From Marinibacterium anthonyi (GTDB lineage Bacteria > Pseudomonadota > Alphaproteobacteria > Rhodobacterales > Rhodobacteraceae), in contig CP031585.1 of NCBI GenBank assembly GCA_003217735.2, forward strand, positions 5,411,501 through 5,475,500: DNA of 64,000 nucleotides. The letters run 5' to 3'. Of the stretch, positions 22,774-31,772 are shown piece after piece (the first letter of the stretch is position 1; each line of letters starts with the position of its first letter). The position numbers and the translations under genes were made by a program. Below the pieces are notes generated by a model. It did no database searches and was not told the DNA's origin. It was given only the letters and a program-made list of their open reading frames with translations.

Positions 22774-25700
22774 ATGTCGCATGAAATGGACAACTGGGCG
22801 GAAGCCGAACGCACCAAGCGCCGCTGGCTGGCCGAGCACGGGATGTATTCCGAATCCGACGAAAAGGCCAATTGCGGGGTCGGGCTTGTCGTGTCGATCG
22901 ACGGGCAGAAAAGCCGCAAGGTGGTGGCCGCCGGGATCAATGCGCTGAAGGCGATCTGGCACCGCGGTGCCGTGGACGCCGACGGCAAGACCGGCGACGG
23001 CGCCGGGATCCATGTGCAGATCCCCGTCCCGTTCTTCCACGACCAGATCAAGCGTACCGGTCACAATCCCCGCAAGAACGAGATGATGGCCGTCGGCCAG
23101 GTGTTCCTGCCGCGCACCGATTTCGGCGCGCAGGAACGTTGCCGGACGATCGTGGAAACGGAAGTCCTGCGGAAGGGCTACTATATCTATGGCTGGCGCC
23201 ACGTGCCGGTGGATATTTCGGTGCTGGGCGAAAAGGCCAATGCGACCCGCCCCGAGATCGAACAGATCATCATCTCGAACTCCAAGGGCGTGGACGAGGA
23301 ACGGTTCGAACGTGAACTGTACGTCATCCGCCGCCGGATCGAAAAGGCCGCGGCCGCCGAAGGCATCCACGGTCTGTACCTGGCGTCGCTGTCGTGCCGG
23401 TCGATCATCTACAAGGGCATGATGCTGGCCGAACAGGTCGCCGAATTCTATCCCGACCTGAAGGACGAGCGGTTCGAATCCGCCTTTGCCATCTACCACC
23501 AGCGCTATTCCACCAACACCTTCCCCGAATGGTGGCTGGCCCAGCCGTTCCGCATGCTGGCCCACAACGGCGAGATCAACACGCTGAAGGGCAACACCAA
23601 CTGGATGAAAAGCCACGAGATCCGGATGGCGTCGTCCGCCTTCGGCGAGATGGCGGATGACATCAAGCCGATCATCGCGGGCGGGTCTTCGGATTCCGCC
23701 GCGCTGGACGCGGTGTTCGAGGTGCTGGTGCGCGCCGGCCGGTCCGCGCCGATGGCCAAGACGATGCTGGTGCCGGAAAGCTGGTCCAAGCAGGCGGTCG
23801 AACTGCCCGAAGCCTGGCGCGACATGTATTCCTACTGCAACTCGGTGATGGAACCCTGGGATGGCCCCGCCGCCCTGGCCATGACCGATGGCCGCTGGGT
23901 CTGCGCCGGTCTTGACCGCAACGGGCTGCGGCCGATGCGCTACGTGGTGACGGGCGATGGCCTGGTCATCGCGGGCTCCGAAGCCGGGATGGTCCCGGTG
24001 AACGAGGCCAAGGTCGTCGAGAAGGGTGCCCTGGGTCCGGGGCAGATGCTGGCCGTCGACATGGTCGAAGGCAAGCTGTTCCACGACACCGAGATCAAGG
24101 ACAAGCTGGCCGCGTCCCAGCCGTTCGGCGAATGGGTCGGCAAGATCAACGACGCCGACGAGGTGCTGGCCAAGGTCGACGAAACGCCGATGTTCGAAGG
24201 CGCCGACCTGCGCAAGCGCCAGATCGCGTCCGGCTACACGATCGAGGAAATCGAACAGCTGCTGGCGCCGATGGCCGAGGACGGCAAGGAAGCGCTGGCG
24301 TCCATGGGCGACGACACGCCGTCGGCCGTGCTGTCCAAGCAATACCGCCCGCTCAGCCATTTCTTCCGGCAGAACTTCTCCCAGGTGACCAACCCGCCGA
24401 TCGACTCCTTGCGCGAATTCCGCGTGATGAGCCTTAAGACCAGGTTCGGCAACCTCAAGAACGTGCTGGACGAAGACAGCTCCCAGACCGAGATCATCGT
24501 GCTGGAAAGCCCCTTTGTCGGCAACGCCCAGTGGGACCAGCTGACCGAGGAATTCAACGCCCAGCTGGTCGAGATCGACTGTACCTTCGCGCCGGGGTCC
24601 CGCGCGCTGAGCGAGGGTCTGGACCGGATTCGGGCCGAGGCCGAGGATGCCGTGCGTTCGGGCGCCGGCCACCTGGTGCTGACCGATCAGCACACGTCCG
24701 AAGGCCGCGTGGCCATGCCGATGATCCTGGCGACGTCGGCGGTGCATTCGCACCTGACGCGCAAGGGTCTGCGGACCTTCTGTTCGCTGAACGTGCGGTC
24801 GGCCGAATGCATCGATCCGCATTACTTCGCGGTGCTGATCGCCTGCGGCGCGACGATCGTGAACCCCTACCTGGCCGAAGACACCCTGGCCGACCGCATC
24901 AAGCGCGGCCTTTACGAAGGTACGCTGAACGAAGCGGTGGCCAAGTATCGGGAAGCCATCGACCAGGGCATGCTGAAGATCATGGCCAAGATGGGGATCT
25001 CGGTGATTTCGTCCTATCGCGGTGGTCTGAACTTCGAGGCTGTCGGGCTGAGCCGCGCCATGTGCGCCGAATACTTCCCCGGCATGCTGTCGCGGATTTC
25101 CGGCATCGGGGTCAGCGGCATCCAGCGCAAGGCCGAGGAGATCCACGCCAGGGGCTGGACCAGCGGGCTGGACGTTCTGCCCATCGGCGGCTTCTACAAG
25201 GCGCGGAAATCGGGTGAAACCCACGCCTGGGAAGCCACGTCGATGCACATGCTGCAGATGGCGTGCAACCAGGCGTCCTTCGAGATCTGGAAGCAGTATT
25301 CGGCCAAGATGCAGGCGAACCCGCCGATCCACCTGCGCGACCTGCTGGACTTCAAGCCGCTGGGCGAACCCGTGCCGCTGGAAGAGGTGGAAAGCATCAC
25401 CGCGATCCGCAAGCGGTTCGTGACGCCGGGCATGTCGCTGGGCGCGCTGTCGCCCGAGGCGCACAAGACGCTGAACATCGCCATGAACCGCATCGGTGCG
25501 AAATCCGACAGCGGCGAGGGTGGCGAGGATCCGGCGCATTTCGTGCCCGAACCCAACGGCGACAACCCGTCGGCCAAGATCAAGCAGGTGGCATCCGGGC
25601 GTTTTGGCGTGACGGCGGAATACCTGAACCATTGCGAAGAGCTTGAGATCAAGGTGGCCCAGGGCGCCAAGCCCGGCGAGGGCGGCCAGCTGCCGGGCAT

Positions 25701-27306
25701 GAAGGTGACCGACCTGATCGCGCGGCTGCGGCATTCGACCAAGGGCGTGACCCTGATCTCGCCGCCGCCGCACCACGACATCTATTCGATCGAAGACCTT
25801 GCCCAGCTGATCTACGACCTCAAGCAGATCAACCCGCGATGCAAGGTGACGGTGAAGCTGGTGGCGTCGTCGGGCGTGGGGACCATCGCGGCGGGCGTCG
25901 CGAAGGCCAAGGCCGACATCATCCTGATCTCGGGCCACAACGGCGGCACCGGGGCGTCGCCCGCGACGTCGATCAAGTACGCCGGCCTGCCGTGGGAAAT
26001 GGGCCTGACCGAAGCGCACCAGGTGCTGGCGATGAACCACCTGCGCGACCGGGTGACTTTGCGCACCGACGGCGGTCTGCGCACGGGCCGTGACATCGTC
26101 ATGGCCGCGATGATGGGGGCCGAGGAATACGGCATCGGGACAGCGGCACTGATCGCCATGGGCTGCATCATGGTCCGCCAGTGCCAGTCGAACACCTGCC
26201 CGGTGGGCGTCTGCACCCAGGATCCGGCGCTGCGTGAGAAGTTCACCGGCAACGCGGACAAGGTGGTGAACCTGATCACCTTCTACGCCCAGGAAGTGCG
26301 GGAAATCCTTGCCCGTCTCGGCGCGCGGTCGCTGGACGACGTGATCGGCCGGGCCGACCTGCTGAACCAGGTCAGCCGTGGCTCGGCTCACCTTGACGAT
26401 CTGGACCTGAACCCGCTGCTGATCACCGTCGATGGCGCGGACAAGATCGTCTACGACCGCAACAAGCCGCGCAACCCGGTGCCGGACACGCTGGACGCCC
26501 AGATCGTGCACGATGCCGCGCGGTTCCTGGAAGAAGGCGAGAAGATGCAGCTGTCCTATGCGGTGCAGAACACGCACCGTACGGTCGGCACGCGGACGTC
26601 CAGCCACATCGTCAAGAACTTCGGCATGCGCAACGCGTTCCAGCCGGACCACCTGCATGTGAAACTGCAGGGCTCGGCCGGCCAGTCGCTGGGCGCCTTC
26701 GCGGCGCCGGGGCTGAAGATCGAGGTGTCGGGCGATGCCAACGACTATGTGGGCAAGGGTCTGTCCGGCGGTCTGATCGTCGTGCGCCCGCCGCAGGTTT
26801 CGCCGCTGAAGGCGGACGAGAACACGATCATCGGCAACACGGTTCTGTATGGCGCGACCGACGGTTACCTGTTTGCCGCGGGCCGCGCGGGCGAACGGTT
26901 CGCGGTGCGGAACTCGGGCGCCAAGGTGGTGGTCGAAGGCTGCGGGTCGAACGGGTGTGAATACATGACCGGCGGCATCGCGGTGATCCTGGGCGAGATC
27001 GGGCCGAACTTTGGCGCCGGGATGACCGGCGGCATGGCGTACCTGTACGACCCCGAGGGCAAGGCCGAGACGATGCTGAACATGGACACGCTGGTCACCT
27101 GCCCGGTGACGGTGGACCATTGGGAAGCCGAACTGCACGGGCTGATCACCGGCCACGCGACCGAGACGTTCTCGCGCAAGGCCAAGGATATCCTGCAGCA
27201 CTGGGAGCTTGAGAGGGCGAACTTCCTGCAGGTCTGCCCGAAAGAGATGCTGGTGCACCTGCCCGCACCGCTAAGCATCGAGGAACAGGCCATGCCGGCC
27301 GAATGA
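22774..27306 (+). CDS. gltB: Glutamate synthase (NADPH) large subunit
   Basis: Alpha subunit of GOGAT, 1510 residues, the usual length. The N-terminal glutaminase is an Ntn hydrolase whose catalytic Cys34 (KANCGVG) is exposed by removal of a 33-residue propeptide. The central and FMN-binding synthase domains follow (about 430-1250), with the [3Fe-4S] ligands in CIMVRQCQSNTCPVGVC (about residue 1130) and the substrate segment GAKSDSGEGGEDP near 910. The C-terminal GXGXG beta-helix is visible in GCGSNGCEYMTGG and GPNFGAGMTGG (about 1390-1425). AAAAGGAG precedes the start. Ammonia made by the N-terminal domain is channelled to 2-oxoglutarate. Confidence 0.97.
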   Translation: MSHEMDNWAEAERTKRRWLAEHGMYSESDEKANCGVGLVVSIDGQKSRKVVAAGINALKAIWHRGAVDADGKTGDGAGIHVQIPVPFFHDQIKRTGHNPRKNEMMAVGQVFLPRTDFGAQERCRTIVETEVLRKGYYIYGWRHVPVDISVLGEKANATRPEIEQIIISNSKGVDEERFERELYVIRRRIEKAAAAEGIHGLYLASLSCRSIIYKGMMLAEQVAEFYPDLKDERFESAFAIYHQRYSTNTFPEWWLAQPFRMLAHNGEINTLKGNTNWMKSHEIRMASSAFGEMADDIKPIIAGGSSDSAALDAVFEVLVRAGRSAPMAKTMLVPESWSKQAVELPEAWRDMYSYCNSVMEPWDGPAALAMTDGRWVCAGLDRNGLRPMRYVVTGDGLVIAGSEAGMVPVNEAKVVEKGALGPGQMLAVDMVEGKLFHDTEIKDKLAASQPFGEWVGKINDADEVLAKVDETPMFEGADLRKRQIASGYTIEEIEQLLAPMAEDGKEALASMGDDTPSAVLSKQYRPLSHFFRQNFSQVTNPPIDSLREFRVMSLKTRFGNLKNVLDEDSSQTEIIVLESPFVGNAQWDQLTEEFNAQLVEIDCTFAPGSRALSEGLDRIRAEAEDAVRSGAGHLVLTDQHTSEGRVAMPMILATSAVHSHLTRKGLRTFCSLNVRSAECIDPHYFAVLIACGATIVNPYLAEDTLADRIKRGLYEGTLNEAVAKYREAIDQGMLKIMAKMGISVISSYRGGLNFEAVGLSRAMCAEYFPGMLSRISGIGVSGIQRKAEEIHARGWTSGLDVLPIGGFYKARKSGETHAWEATSMHMLQMACNQASFEIWKQYSAKMQANPPIHLRDLLDFKPLGEPVPLEEVESITAIRKRFVTPGMSLGALSPEAHKTLNIAMNRIGAKSDSGEGGEDPAHFVPEPNGDNPSAKIKQVASGRFGVTAEYLNHCEELEIKVAQGAKPGEGGQLPGMKVTDLIARLRHSTKGVTLISPPPHHDIYSIEDLAQLIYDLKQINPRCKVTVKLVASSGVGTIAAGVAKAKADIILISGHNGGTGASPATSIKYAGLPWEMGLTEAHQVLAMNHLRDRVTLRTDGGLRTGRDIVMAAMMGAEEYGIGTAALIAMGCIMVRQCQSNTCPVGVCTQDPALREKFTGNADKVVNLITFYAQEVREILARLGARSLDDVIGRADLLNQVSRGSAHLDDLDLNPLLITVDGADKIVYDRNKPRNPVPDTLDAQIVHDAARFLEEGEKMQLSYAVQNTHRTVGTRTSSHIVKNFGMRNAFQPDHLHVKLQGSAGQSLGAFAAPGLKIEVSGDANDYVGKGLSGGLIVVRPPQVSPLKADENTIIGNTVLYGATDGYLFAAGRAGERFAVRNSGAKVVVEGCGSNGCEYMTGGIAVILGEIGPNFGAGMTGGMAYLYDPEGKAETMLNMDTLVTCPVTVDHWEAELHGLITGHATETFSRKAKDILQHWELERANFLQVCPKEMLVHLPAPLSIEEQAMPAE

Positions 27307-27314
27307 CCGCAATT

Positions 27315-27372
27315 GGCCCGGGCGCGGATATCGCGGCCGGGCCGGACCCTGATGCGCCCCAACGGGGCGTTT
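27315..27372 (+). terminator. Two consecutive hairpins after gltB
   Basis: A large stem GGCCCGG (27315-27321) / CCGGGCC (27337-27343) with an inner CGCG/CGCG stem is followed by CGCCCC (27355-27360) / GGGGCG (27364-27369) with loop AAC and then TTTC. The second resembles a short rho-independent terminator. It begins 8 nt after the gltB stop. Confidence 0.6.
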
Positions 27373-27428
27373 CGCCCGGCGGCAAAAGCCGTTAGGTAGG
27401 GGACCCAAAGGCAGCGAATGGGGCCCGC

Positions 27429-28184
27429 GTGGCGAAACAGGCGTCGAAGAAACCCGGAAAAACCAGAAAGTCCAAGGCCACGGTCACCGAAACGCCGCTT
27501 GTGCGGCGAATCCGCCCGGGCCGCTGGCTGGTCCGCAACCTGATCCGCCTGGCCCTGGTCATCGCGGCCATCTTCGTCGTGCTGGTGTTCCTGTTTGCCG
27601 TCGTGAACCCGCCCGTCACCCATACGATGTGGGTCGAATACGGGCGCTACGGACCGTTGGAACGCGAATGGGTGCCGCTGGACGACATCGCGCCGGTGAT
27701 GGCCCGGTCCGTCGTCGCGGCCGAGGACGCCAATTTCTGCCTGCACTGGGGGCTGGATGTCGACGCGATCAAGTCCGCCATGGAAGACGGCGGCACGCGC
27801 GGCGGTTCGACGATTTCGCAGCAGGTCAGCAAGAATGTCTTCCTGTGGCAGGGCCGATCCTATGTCCGCAAGGCGATGGAGACGATGATCACGTTGATGG
27901 TCGAACTGGTCTGGCCCAAGCGCCGCATTCTCGAGGTCTACCTGAACGTGGCCGAAACCGGGCCTGGCATCTTCGGGGTCGACGCCGCCGCACGCCACTA
28001 TTTCGATGTCTCCGCCGCCGACCTGACCCCGATGCAGGCCGCGCGGATCGCCGCCGTGCTTCCGTCGCCCCGCACGCGGAATCCCGCCAATCTGTCGCCC
28101 GGACAACGCCGAAGGGCGGTTTCGATCGCCGATGGGGCGGCGACAATCGCCGTCGATGGCCGCGCCGCCTGTTTCGAGGATTGA
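27429..28184 (+). CDS. mtgA: Monofunctional biosynthetic peptidoglycan transglycosylase
   Basis: Glycosyltransferase family 51 enzyme that polymerises lipid II glycan strands in the periplasm. The 251-residue protein has a basic N-terminus, one membrane anchor (about residues 37-59) and the GT51 motifs VVAAEDANFCLHWGLD with catalytic Glu99, GGSTISQQVSKNVFLW (about 123-138) and KRRILEVYLN (about 165). No transpeptidase domain, as expected for MtgA. The start is a GTG at 27429. The gene stands alone between gltB and a GST. Confidence 0.93.
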   Translation: MAKQASKKPGKTRKSKATVTETPLVRRIRPGRWLVRNLIRLALVIAAIFVVLVFLFAVVNPPVTHTMWVEYGRYGPLEREWVPLDDIAPVMARSVVAAEDANFCLHWGLDVDAIKSAMEDGGTRGGSTISQQVSKNVFLWQGRSYVRKAMETMITLMVELVWPKRRILEVYLNVAETGPGIFGVDAAARHYFDVSAADLTPMQAARIAAVLPSPRTRNPANLSPGQRRRAVSIADGAATIAVDGRAACFED

Positions 28185-28239
28185 AGTCCGCTACCGCTCG
28201 GCGTTACAAACAGGTCATTCCCCTTTGACAAAGTCCCCA

Positions 28240-28905
28240 ATGGCCCGCCTTTTCCACGTTCCGCTGTCGCCCTTCTGCCGCAAGGTCCGCCTGTCTCTCG
28301 CCGAGAAGAAGATCGAGGTCGAACTGGTCGAGGAACGCTATTGGGAGAAGGACGCGGACTTCCTGCGGCGCAACCCGGCGGCCAAGGTCCCGGTGCTGAA
28401 GCTGGACAACAAGCTGATGGCCGAAAGCGCCGCCATCTGCGAATACCTTGAGGAAACGCGCCCGGAACAGCCGCTGCTGCCCAAGGATGCCGAGGGCCGG
28501 TACGAGGTGCGCCGCCTGATCGGCTGGTTCGACGACAAGTTCCACAACGAAGTGACGTCGAAGCTGCTGTACGAACGGGTCAACAAGAAGGTCATGGGGC
28601 AGGGCTTTCCCGACAGCCGCAACGTCAAGGACGGGGCCAAGGCGATCAAGTATCACCTGGACTACATGACCTGGCTGCTGGACCACCGCCGCTGGCTGGC
28701 CGGCGATATCATGACGCTGGCCGATTTCGCCGCCGCCGCCCATCTGTCGTCGCTTGATTACATCTCGGACGTGGATTGGAACCGGTCGGCCGTGGTCAAG
28801 GACTGGTACGCCAAGATCAAGTCGCGCCCGGCCTTCCGGTCGATCCTTGCAGACCAGATCCCGGGTTTCCCGCCGCCGCCCCACTACGCTGACCTGGACT
28901 TCTGA
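28240..28905 (+). CDS. Glutathione S-transferase family protein
   Basis: A 221-residue GST. The N-terminal thioredoxin-like half (about residues 1-78) begins MARLFHVPLSPFCRKVRLSL, with Ser10/Pro11/Cys13 at the catalytic end of helix 1 and the glutathione-binding PVL/ESAAICEYLEE block (residues 51-70). The C-terminal helical half has GDIMTLADFAAAAHLSSLDY, the usual N-capping box with Asp. It probably conjugates or reduces electrophiles with glutathione. It starts 55 nt after mtgA without a strong ribosome site. Convergent with the glutathione peroxidase gene. Confidence 0.88.
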   Translation: MARLFHVPLSPFCRKVRLSLAEKKIEVELVEERYWEKDADFLRRNPAAKVPVLKLDNKLMAESAAICEYLEETRPEQPLLPKDAEGRYEVRRLIGWFDDKFHNEVTSKLLYERVNKKVMGQGFPDSRNVKDGAKAIKYHLDYMTWLLDHRRWLAGDIMTLADFAAAAHLSSLDYISDVDWNRSAVVKDWYAKIKSRPAFRSILADQIPGFPPPPHYADLDF

Positions 28906-28970
28906 GACTGATTCGGTCCCGACCGATGCTGCGGTCGTTGAATGAAAATTGCGGAAAAATTGATCCATAG

Positions 28971-28990
28971 CCGGTAAAGGACCGGTTTCG
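28971..28990 (+). terminator. Weak terminator-like hairpin after GST
   Basis: CCGGT (28971-28975) / ACCGG (28981-28985) followed by TTTCGGG. Short stem, 65 nt downstream of the GST stop in an AT-richer convergent gap. Confidence 0.35.
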
Positions 28991-29063
28991 GGATAAAAAA
29001 GTTCAACGCCGTGCGTACGCGCCTTGGCGGTTGGCGCGCCGCGTGCGGACAGACCGGAAACCC

Positions 29064-29612
29064 TTAGTCCAGCGTTGTTTCTATGAGGTCTACGATCTCG
29101 GGACTTTCCGGTGGGGTGTTCGACCGCCATGTGCCCATGATTTCTCCGTCCGGGCCAATGAGAATCTTGTTGAAATTCCATTGCGGCACAAACGATATCC
29201 GGTCCTTTACGGACTTGAAAAACGGATGAGCTCGGTTACCCTTAACATGAGTAATATCTGTCATTGGTAAATCCAATCCGAAGGTGATCATGCAAAAGTC
29301 CTTAACGTCCGCGGCAGAGTTCAGCTCTTGATTGAAGTCGTCCGAGGGAATGGCAAGCACGATCAATCCCTTGTTGCGGTAGCGATCGTACAGGGACTGC
29401 ATGCCTTCGTATTGGTAAGTGTATCCGCATTGAGAGGCGGTGTTGACCACCAGAACCGGTTGTCCGCGCCAGTCTTCCAGCGCAAGCGTGCCTCCGTCGA
29501 TCGACGGGAATGTCCCTGTCAACCCATCGGCAAAGGCCGTCCGGGCACAGAGCACGAGTAGCAAGAGCAGAAGGCGCATGTTGATTAACCATCTTGGCGA
29601 GGTAGGTCGCAT
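29064..29612 (-). CDS. Exported glutathione peroxidase family protein
   Basis: A 182-residue thioredoxin-fold peroxidase. An N-terminal signal sequence (hydrophobic MRLLLLLLVLCARTAFA after 11 residues) directs it to the periplasm. GPx motifs: NTASQCGYTYQYEGMQ with the peroxidatic Cys in place of selenocysteine, LAIPSDDFNQEL with the Gln-type position, and WNFNKILIG with the catalytic Trp/Asn. The ATG at 29612 follows AAGGTGAAC, favouring it over the ATG 11 codons later. The base composition is clearly AT-richer than flanking genes (many A/T third positions), a sign of different origin or low expression. It likely detoxifies lipid or organic peroxides, perhaps with thioredoxin-like donors. Divergent from msrB. 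Confidence 0.88.
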   Translation of the reverse strand: MRPTSPRWLINMRLLLLLLVLCARTAFADGLTGTFPSIDGGTLALEDWRGQPVLVVNTASQCGYTYQYEGMQSLYDRYRNKGLIVLAIPSDDFNQELNSAADVKDFCMITFGLDLPMTDITHVKGNRAHPFFKSVKDRISFVPQWNFNKILIGPDGEIMGTWRSNTPPESPEIVDLIETTLD

Positions 29613-29696
29613 CCGTTCACCTTGAGGAAAATAGGGCTTGGAAGTTCCTGGACCAGCCCCACATTAAGTCGTCATACACGTTAGAAAGGAATTCCC

Positions 29697-30146
29697 ATGG
29701 CGCGATATACCATATCCGACGAAGCTCTCGCCGCGCTGACCGAGGAGGAATTCTATGTCACGCAGCAAAGCGGAACCGAACGCCCCGGAACCGGCAAGTA
29801 CCTGGCCAACAAGGAGCCGGGCATCTATGTCGACGTGGTGTCCGGCGAGCCGCTGTTCGCATCCGCGGCGAAATACGAATCCGGGTGTGGCTGGCCCAGT
29901 TTCGTGAAACCGATCGAGCCCATGAATGTCGTGGAAAAGACCGACCGCACACACGGCATGGTCCGCACCGAAGTCCGCTCGAAACACGGCGACAGCCATC
30001 TTGGCCATGTCTTTCCGGACGGACCAAGGGATCGGGGCGGTCTGAGGTATTGCATCAATTCTGCGGCGCTGCGTTTCGTTCATCGGGACGAAATGGAAAG
30101 CAGAGGTTATGGTGACTACATTCAATTTGTGGAGGATTTGTCATGA
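29697..30146 (+). CDS. msrB: Peptide methionine-(R)-sulfoxide reductase
   Basis: Reduces Met-R-sulfoxide in proteins. The 149-residue protein has the MsrB blocks [10 protein letters not shown] (Cys64, candidate recycling Cys), [11 protein letters not shown] and [11 protein letters not shown] with the catalytic Cys119. The two CxxC pairs that bind structural zinc in many MsrBs are absent (SGEPLF and SKHGDS occupy those places), so it is of the non-zinc class. GAAAGGAATT precedes the ATG. Its stop overlaps the msrA start by 4 nt. No signal peptide. Confidence 0.94.
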   Translation: MARYTISDEALAALTEEEFYVTQQSGTERPGTGKYLANKEPGIYVDVVSGEPLFASAAKYESGCGWPSFVKPIEPMNVVEKTDRTHGMVRTEVRSKHGDSHLGHVFPDGPRDRGGLRYCINSAALRFVHRDEMESRGYGDYIQFVEDLS

Positions 30147-30655
30147 CCAAACGCGAACGCGCCGTATTGGCAGGTGGTTGTTTCTGGGGGATGCAGGACC
30201 TGATCCGCAAGCTTCCCGGCATCCAGACCACCCGCGTGGGCTATACCGGAGGTGACGTTCCCAACGCCACCTACCGCAATCATGGCACCCATGCCGAAGC
30301 CATCGAGATCTGGTTCGATCCCGACGTGATCAGTTATCGCGATCTGCTGGAATTCTTCTTCCAGATCCACGACCCGACGACGATCAACCGCCAGGGCAAC
30401 GACATGGGTCTCAGCTATCGCTCTGGAATCTATTTCGAATCCGAGGATCAGCGCCAGGTGGCCCTGGATACGATCATGGACGTGAACAAGTCCGGGCTGT
30501 GGCCGGCCCGCGTCGTGACCGAGGTCAACCCGGTCGGCGATTTCTGGGAAGCCGAACCCGAACATCAGGATTACCTGAAGCGGTTCCCGAATGGCTACAC
30601 CTGCCATTTCCCGCGCGCGGGCTGGGTTCTGCCCCGCCGAAAAGCCGCAGAATGA
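30143..30655 (+). CDS. msrA: Peptide methionine-(S)-sulfoxide reductase
   Basis: Reduces Met-S-sulfoxide; partner of MsrB for complete repair. 170 residues with the catalytic GGCFWG motif (Cys13) and the [16 protein letters not shown] and FFQIHDPTT family blocks. A C-terminal Cys in [11 protein letters not shown] can serve as resolving Cys. Translation is coupled to msrB by ATGA. With the divergent exported GPx and the GST just upstream this forms a small oxidative-damage group. Confidence 0.95.
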   Translation: MTKRERAVLAGGCFWGMQDLIRKLPGIQTTRVGYTGGDVPNATYRNHGTHAEAIEIWFDPDVISYRDLLEFFFQIHDPTTINRQGNDMGLSYRSGIYFESEDQRQVALDTIMDVNKSGLWPARVVTEVNPVGDFWEAEPEHQDYLKRFPNGYTCHFPRAGWVLPRRKAAE

Positions 30656-30666
30656 CAGCGGAATGA

Positions 30667-31701
30667 TCAGGGTCCGAGGCGCGTGCAAGCCCAGCGTGCC
30701 GCCTCGGCGACAGTATCGTCAGAGTCGGATCTGAGTCCTGCCGCCACGGGCATCAGCCGCGCGTCCTTCGAATTTCCGATGGCATAGAGCACGTTTCGCA
30801 CGAAACGATCCCGCCCGATCCGCTTGATCGGCGATCCCGAGAACCGCGCGCGGAACCCGGCGTCGTCCAGGCGGGCCAGTTCTTCCAAAGGGGCGGTGGC
30901 GTCGCCCATGTAGCGCAGATCCGATGCTGCCCTGGCGAACTTGTTCCAGGGGCAGATCGCCAGGCAATCGTCGCAGCCATAGATCCGGTTGCCCAGCAGC
31001 GGCCGCAGGTCTTCGTCGACCGGACCCTTGTGTTCGATCGTCAGGTAGGAAATGCAGCGCCGCGCATCCAGCCGGTAAGGTTCCGGAAAGGCGTTCGTCG
31101 GACAGATGTCCTGGCACAGCCGGCACGACCCGCAGTGATCCACCTCGGCCGGGTCCGCCGGCAGGTCCAGCGTGGTGAAAATCGCCCCCAGGAAGCACCA
31201 GTTGCCCCAGTCGCGGCTGACCAGGTTGGTGTGCTTGCCCTGCCACCCCAGCCCCGCCGCCTGCCCCAGCGCCTTTTCCGGCACCGGCGCGGTATCGACA
31301 AAGACCTTGATCGCGGGATCCGATCCCGCCGCGTCGATCAGCCAGCGGCCCAGCCGTTTCAACCGTTTCTTGACGATGTCGTGGTAATCCCGCCCCCGCG
31401 CATAGGCCGAAACCACCCCGCGGTCGTGCTGCTCCAGCAGCGGCAGGGGATCGGACTCCGGCGCATAGCTTTCCGCCAGCATGATCACCGACCGCGCCTC
31501 GGGCCAAAGCGCGGCAGGATCCGCGCGCCAATGCACCCGGTCTTCCAGCCACCCCATCTGCCCGTGATACCCCGCGTCCAGGAACGCCCGCAGCCGGTCC
31601 GCCACTTCGGGCACCGCGTCGGGCCGACAGATGCGCATGGCGACGAACCCTTCGTCCAGGGCGCGGGTGTTCAGACGGTCTTTCAGCGCGGCGAGGTCCA
31701 T
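30667..31701 (-). CDS. queG: Epoxyqueuosine reductase
   Basis: Last step of queuosine synthesis: cobalamin-dependent reduction of epoxyqueuosine at position 34 of tRNAs. The 344-residue protein has the catalytic-Asp block [26 protein letters not shown] (about residues 137-162) and two ferredoxin-like [4Fe-4S] sets, [17 protein letters not shown] (about 193-209) and [14 protein letters not shown] (about 243-256). The C-terminal HEAT-like segment ([14 protein letters not shown]) is present. Convergent with msrA (11-nt gap), divergent from the MBL gene. Confidence 0.94.
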   Translation of the reverse strand: MDLAALKDRLNTRALDEGFVAMRICRPDAVPEVADRLRAFLDAGYHGQMGWLEDRVHWRADPAALWPEARSVIMLAESYAPESDPLPLLEQHDRGVVSAYARGRDYHDIVKKRLKRLGRWLIDAAGSDPAIKVFVDTAPVPEKALGQAAGLGWQGKHTNLVSRDWGNWCFLGAIFTTLDLPADPAEVDHCGSCRLCQDICPTNAFPEPYRLDARRCISYLTIEHKGPVDEDLRPLLGNRIYGCDDCLAICPWNKFARAASDLRYMGDATAPLEELARLDDAGFRARFSGSPIKRIGRDRFVRNVLYAIGNSKDARLMPVAAGLRSDSDDTVAEAARWACTRLGP

Positions 31702-31772
31702 ATCGCTCCTTAACTGTCTTCGCGATCGCTGCCAAACATGCAGGACCTATACATCGCCAAAGGACCTCCTCC

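Noticed and set aside
22291-27258. Very long open frame on the minus strand (1655 codons) across gltB
   Set aside because: It is the antisense shadow of gltB caused by high GC; the protein is rich in His, Arg, Gln and Gly without domains, while the plus strand encodes a complete GltB.
29697-30146. Missing CxxC zinc sites in MsrB considered as a defect
   Set aside because: A non-zinc MsrB class is well known and the catalytic Cys119 with flanking motif is intact.
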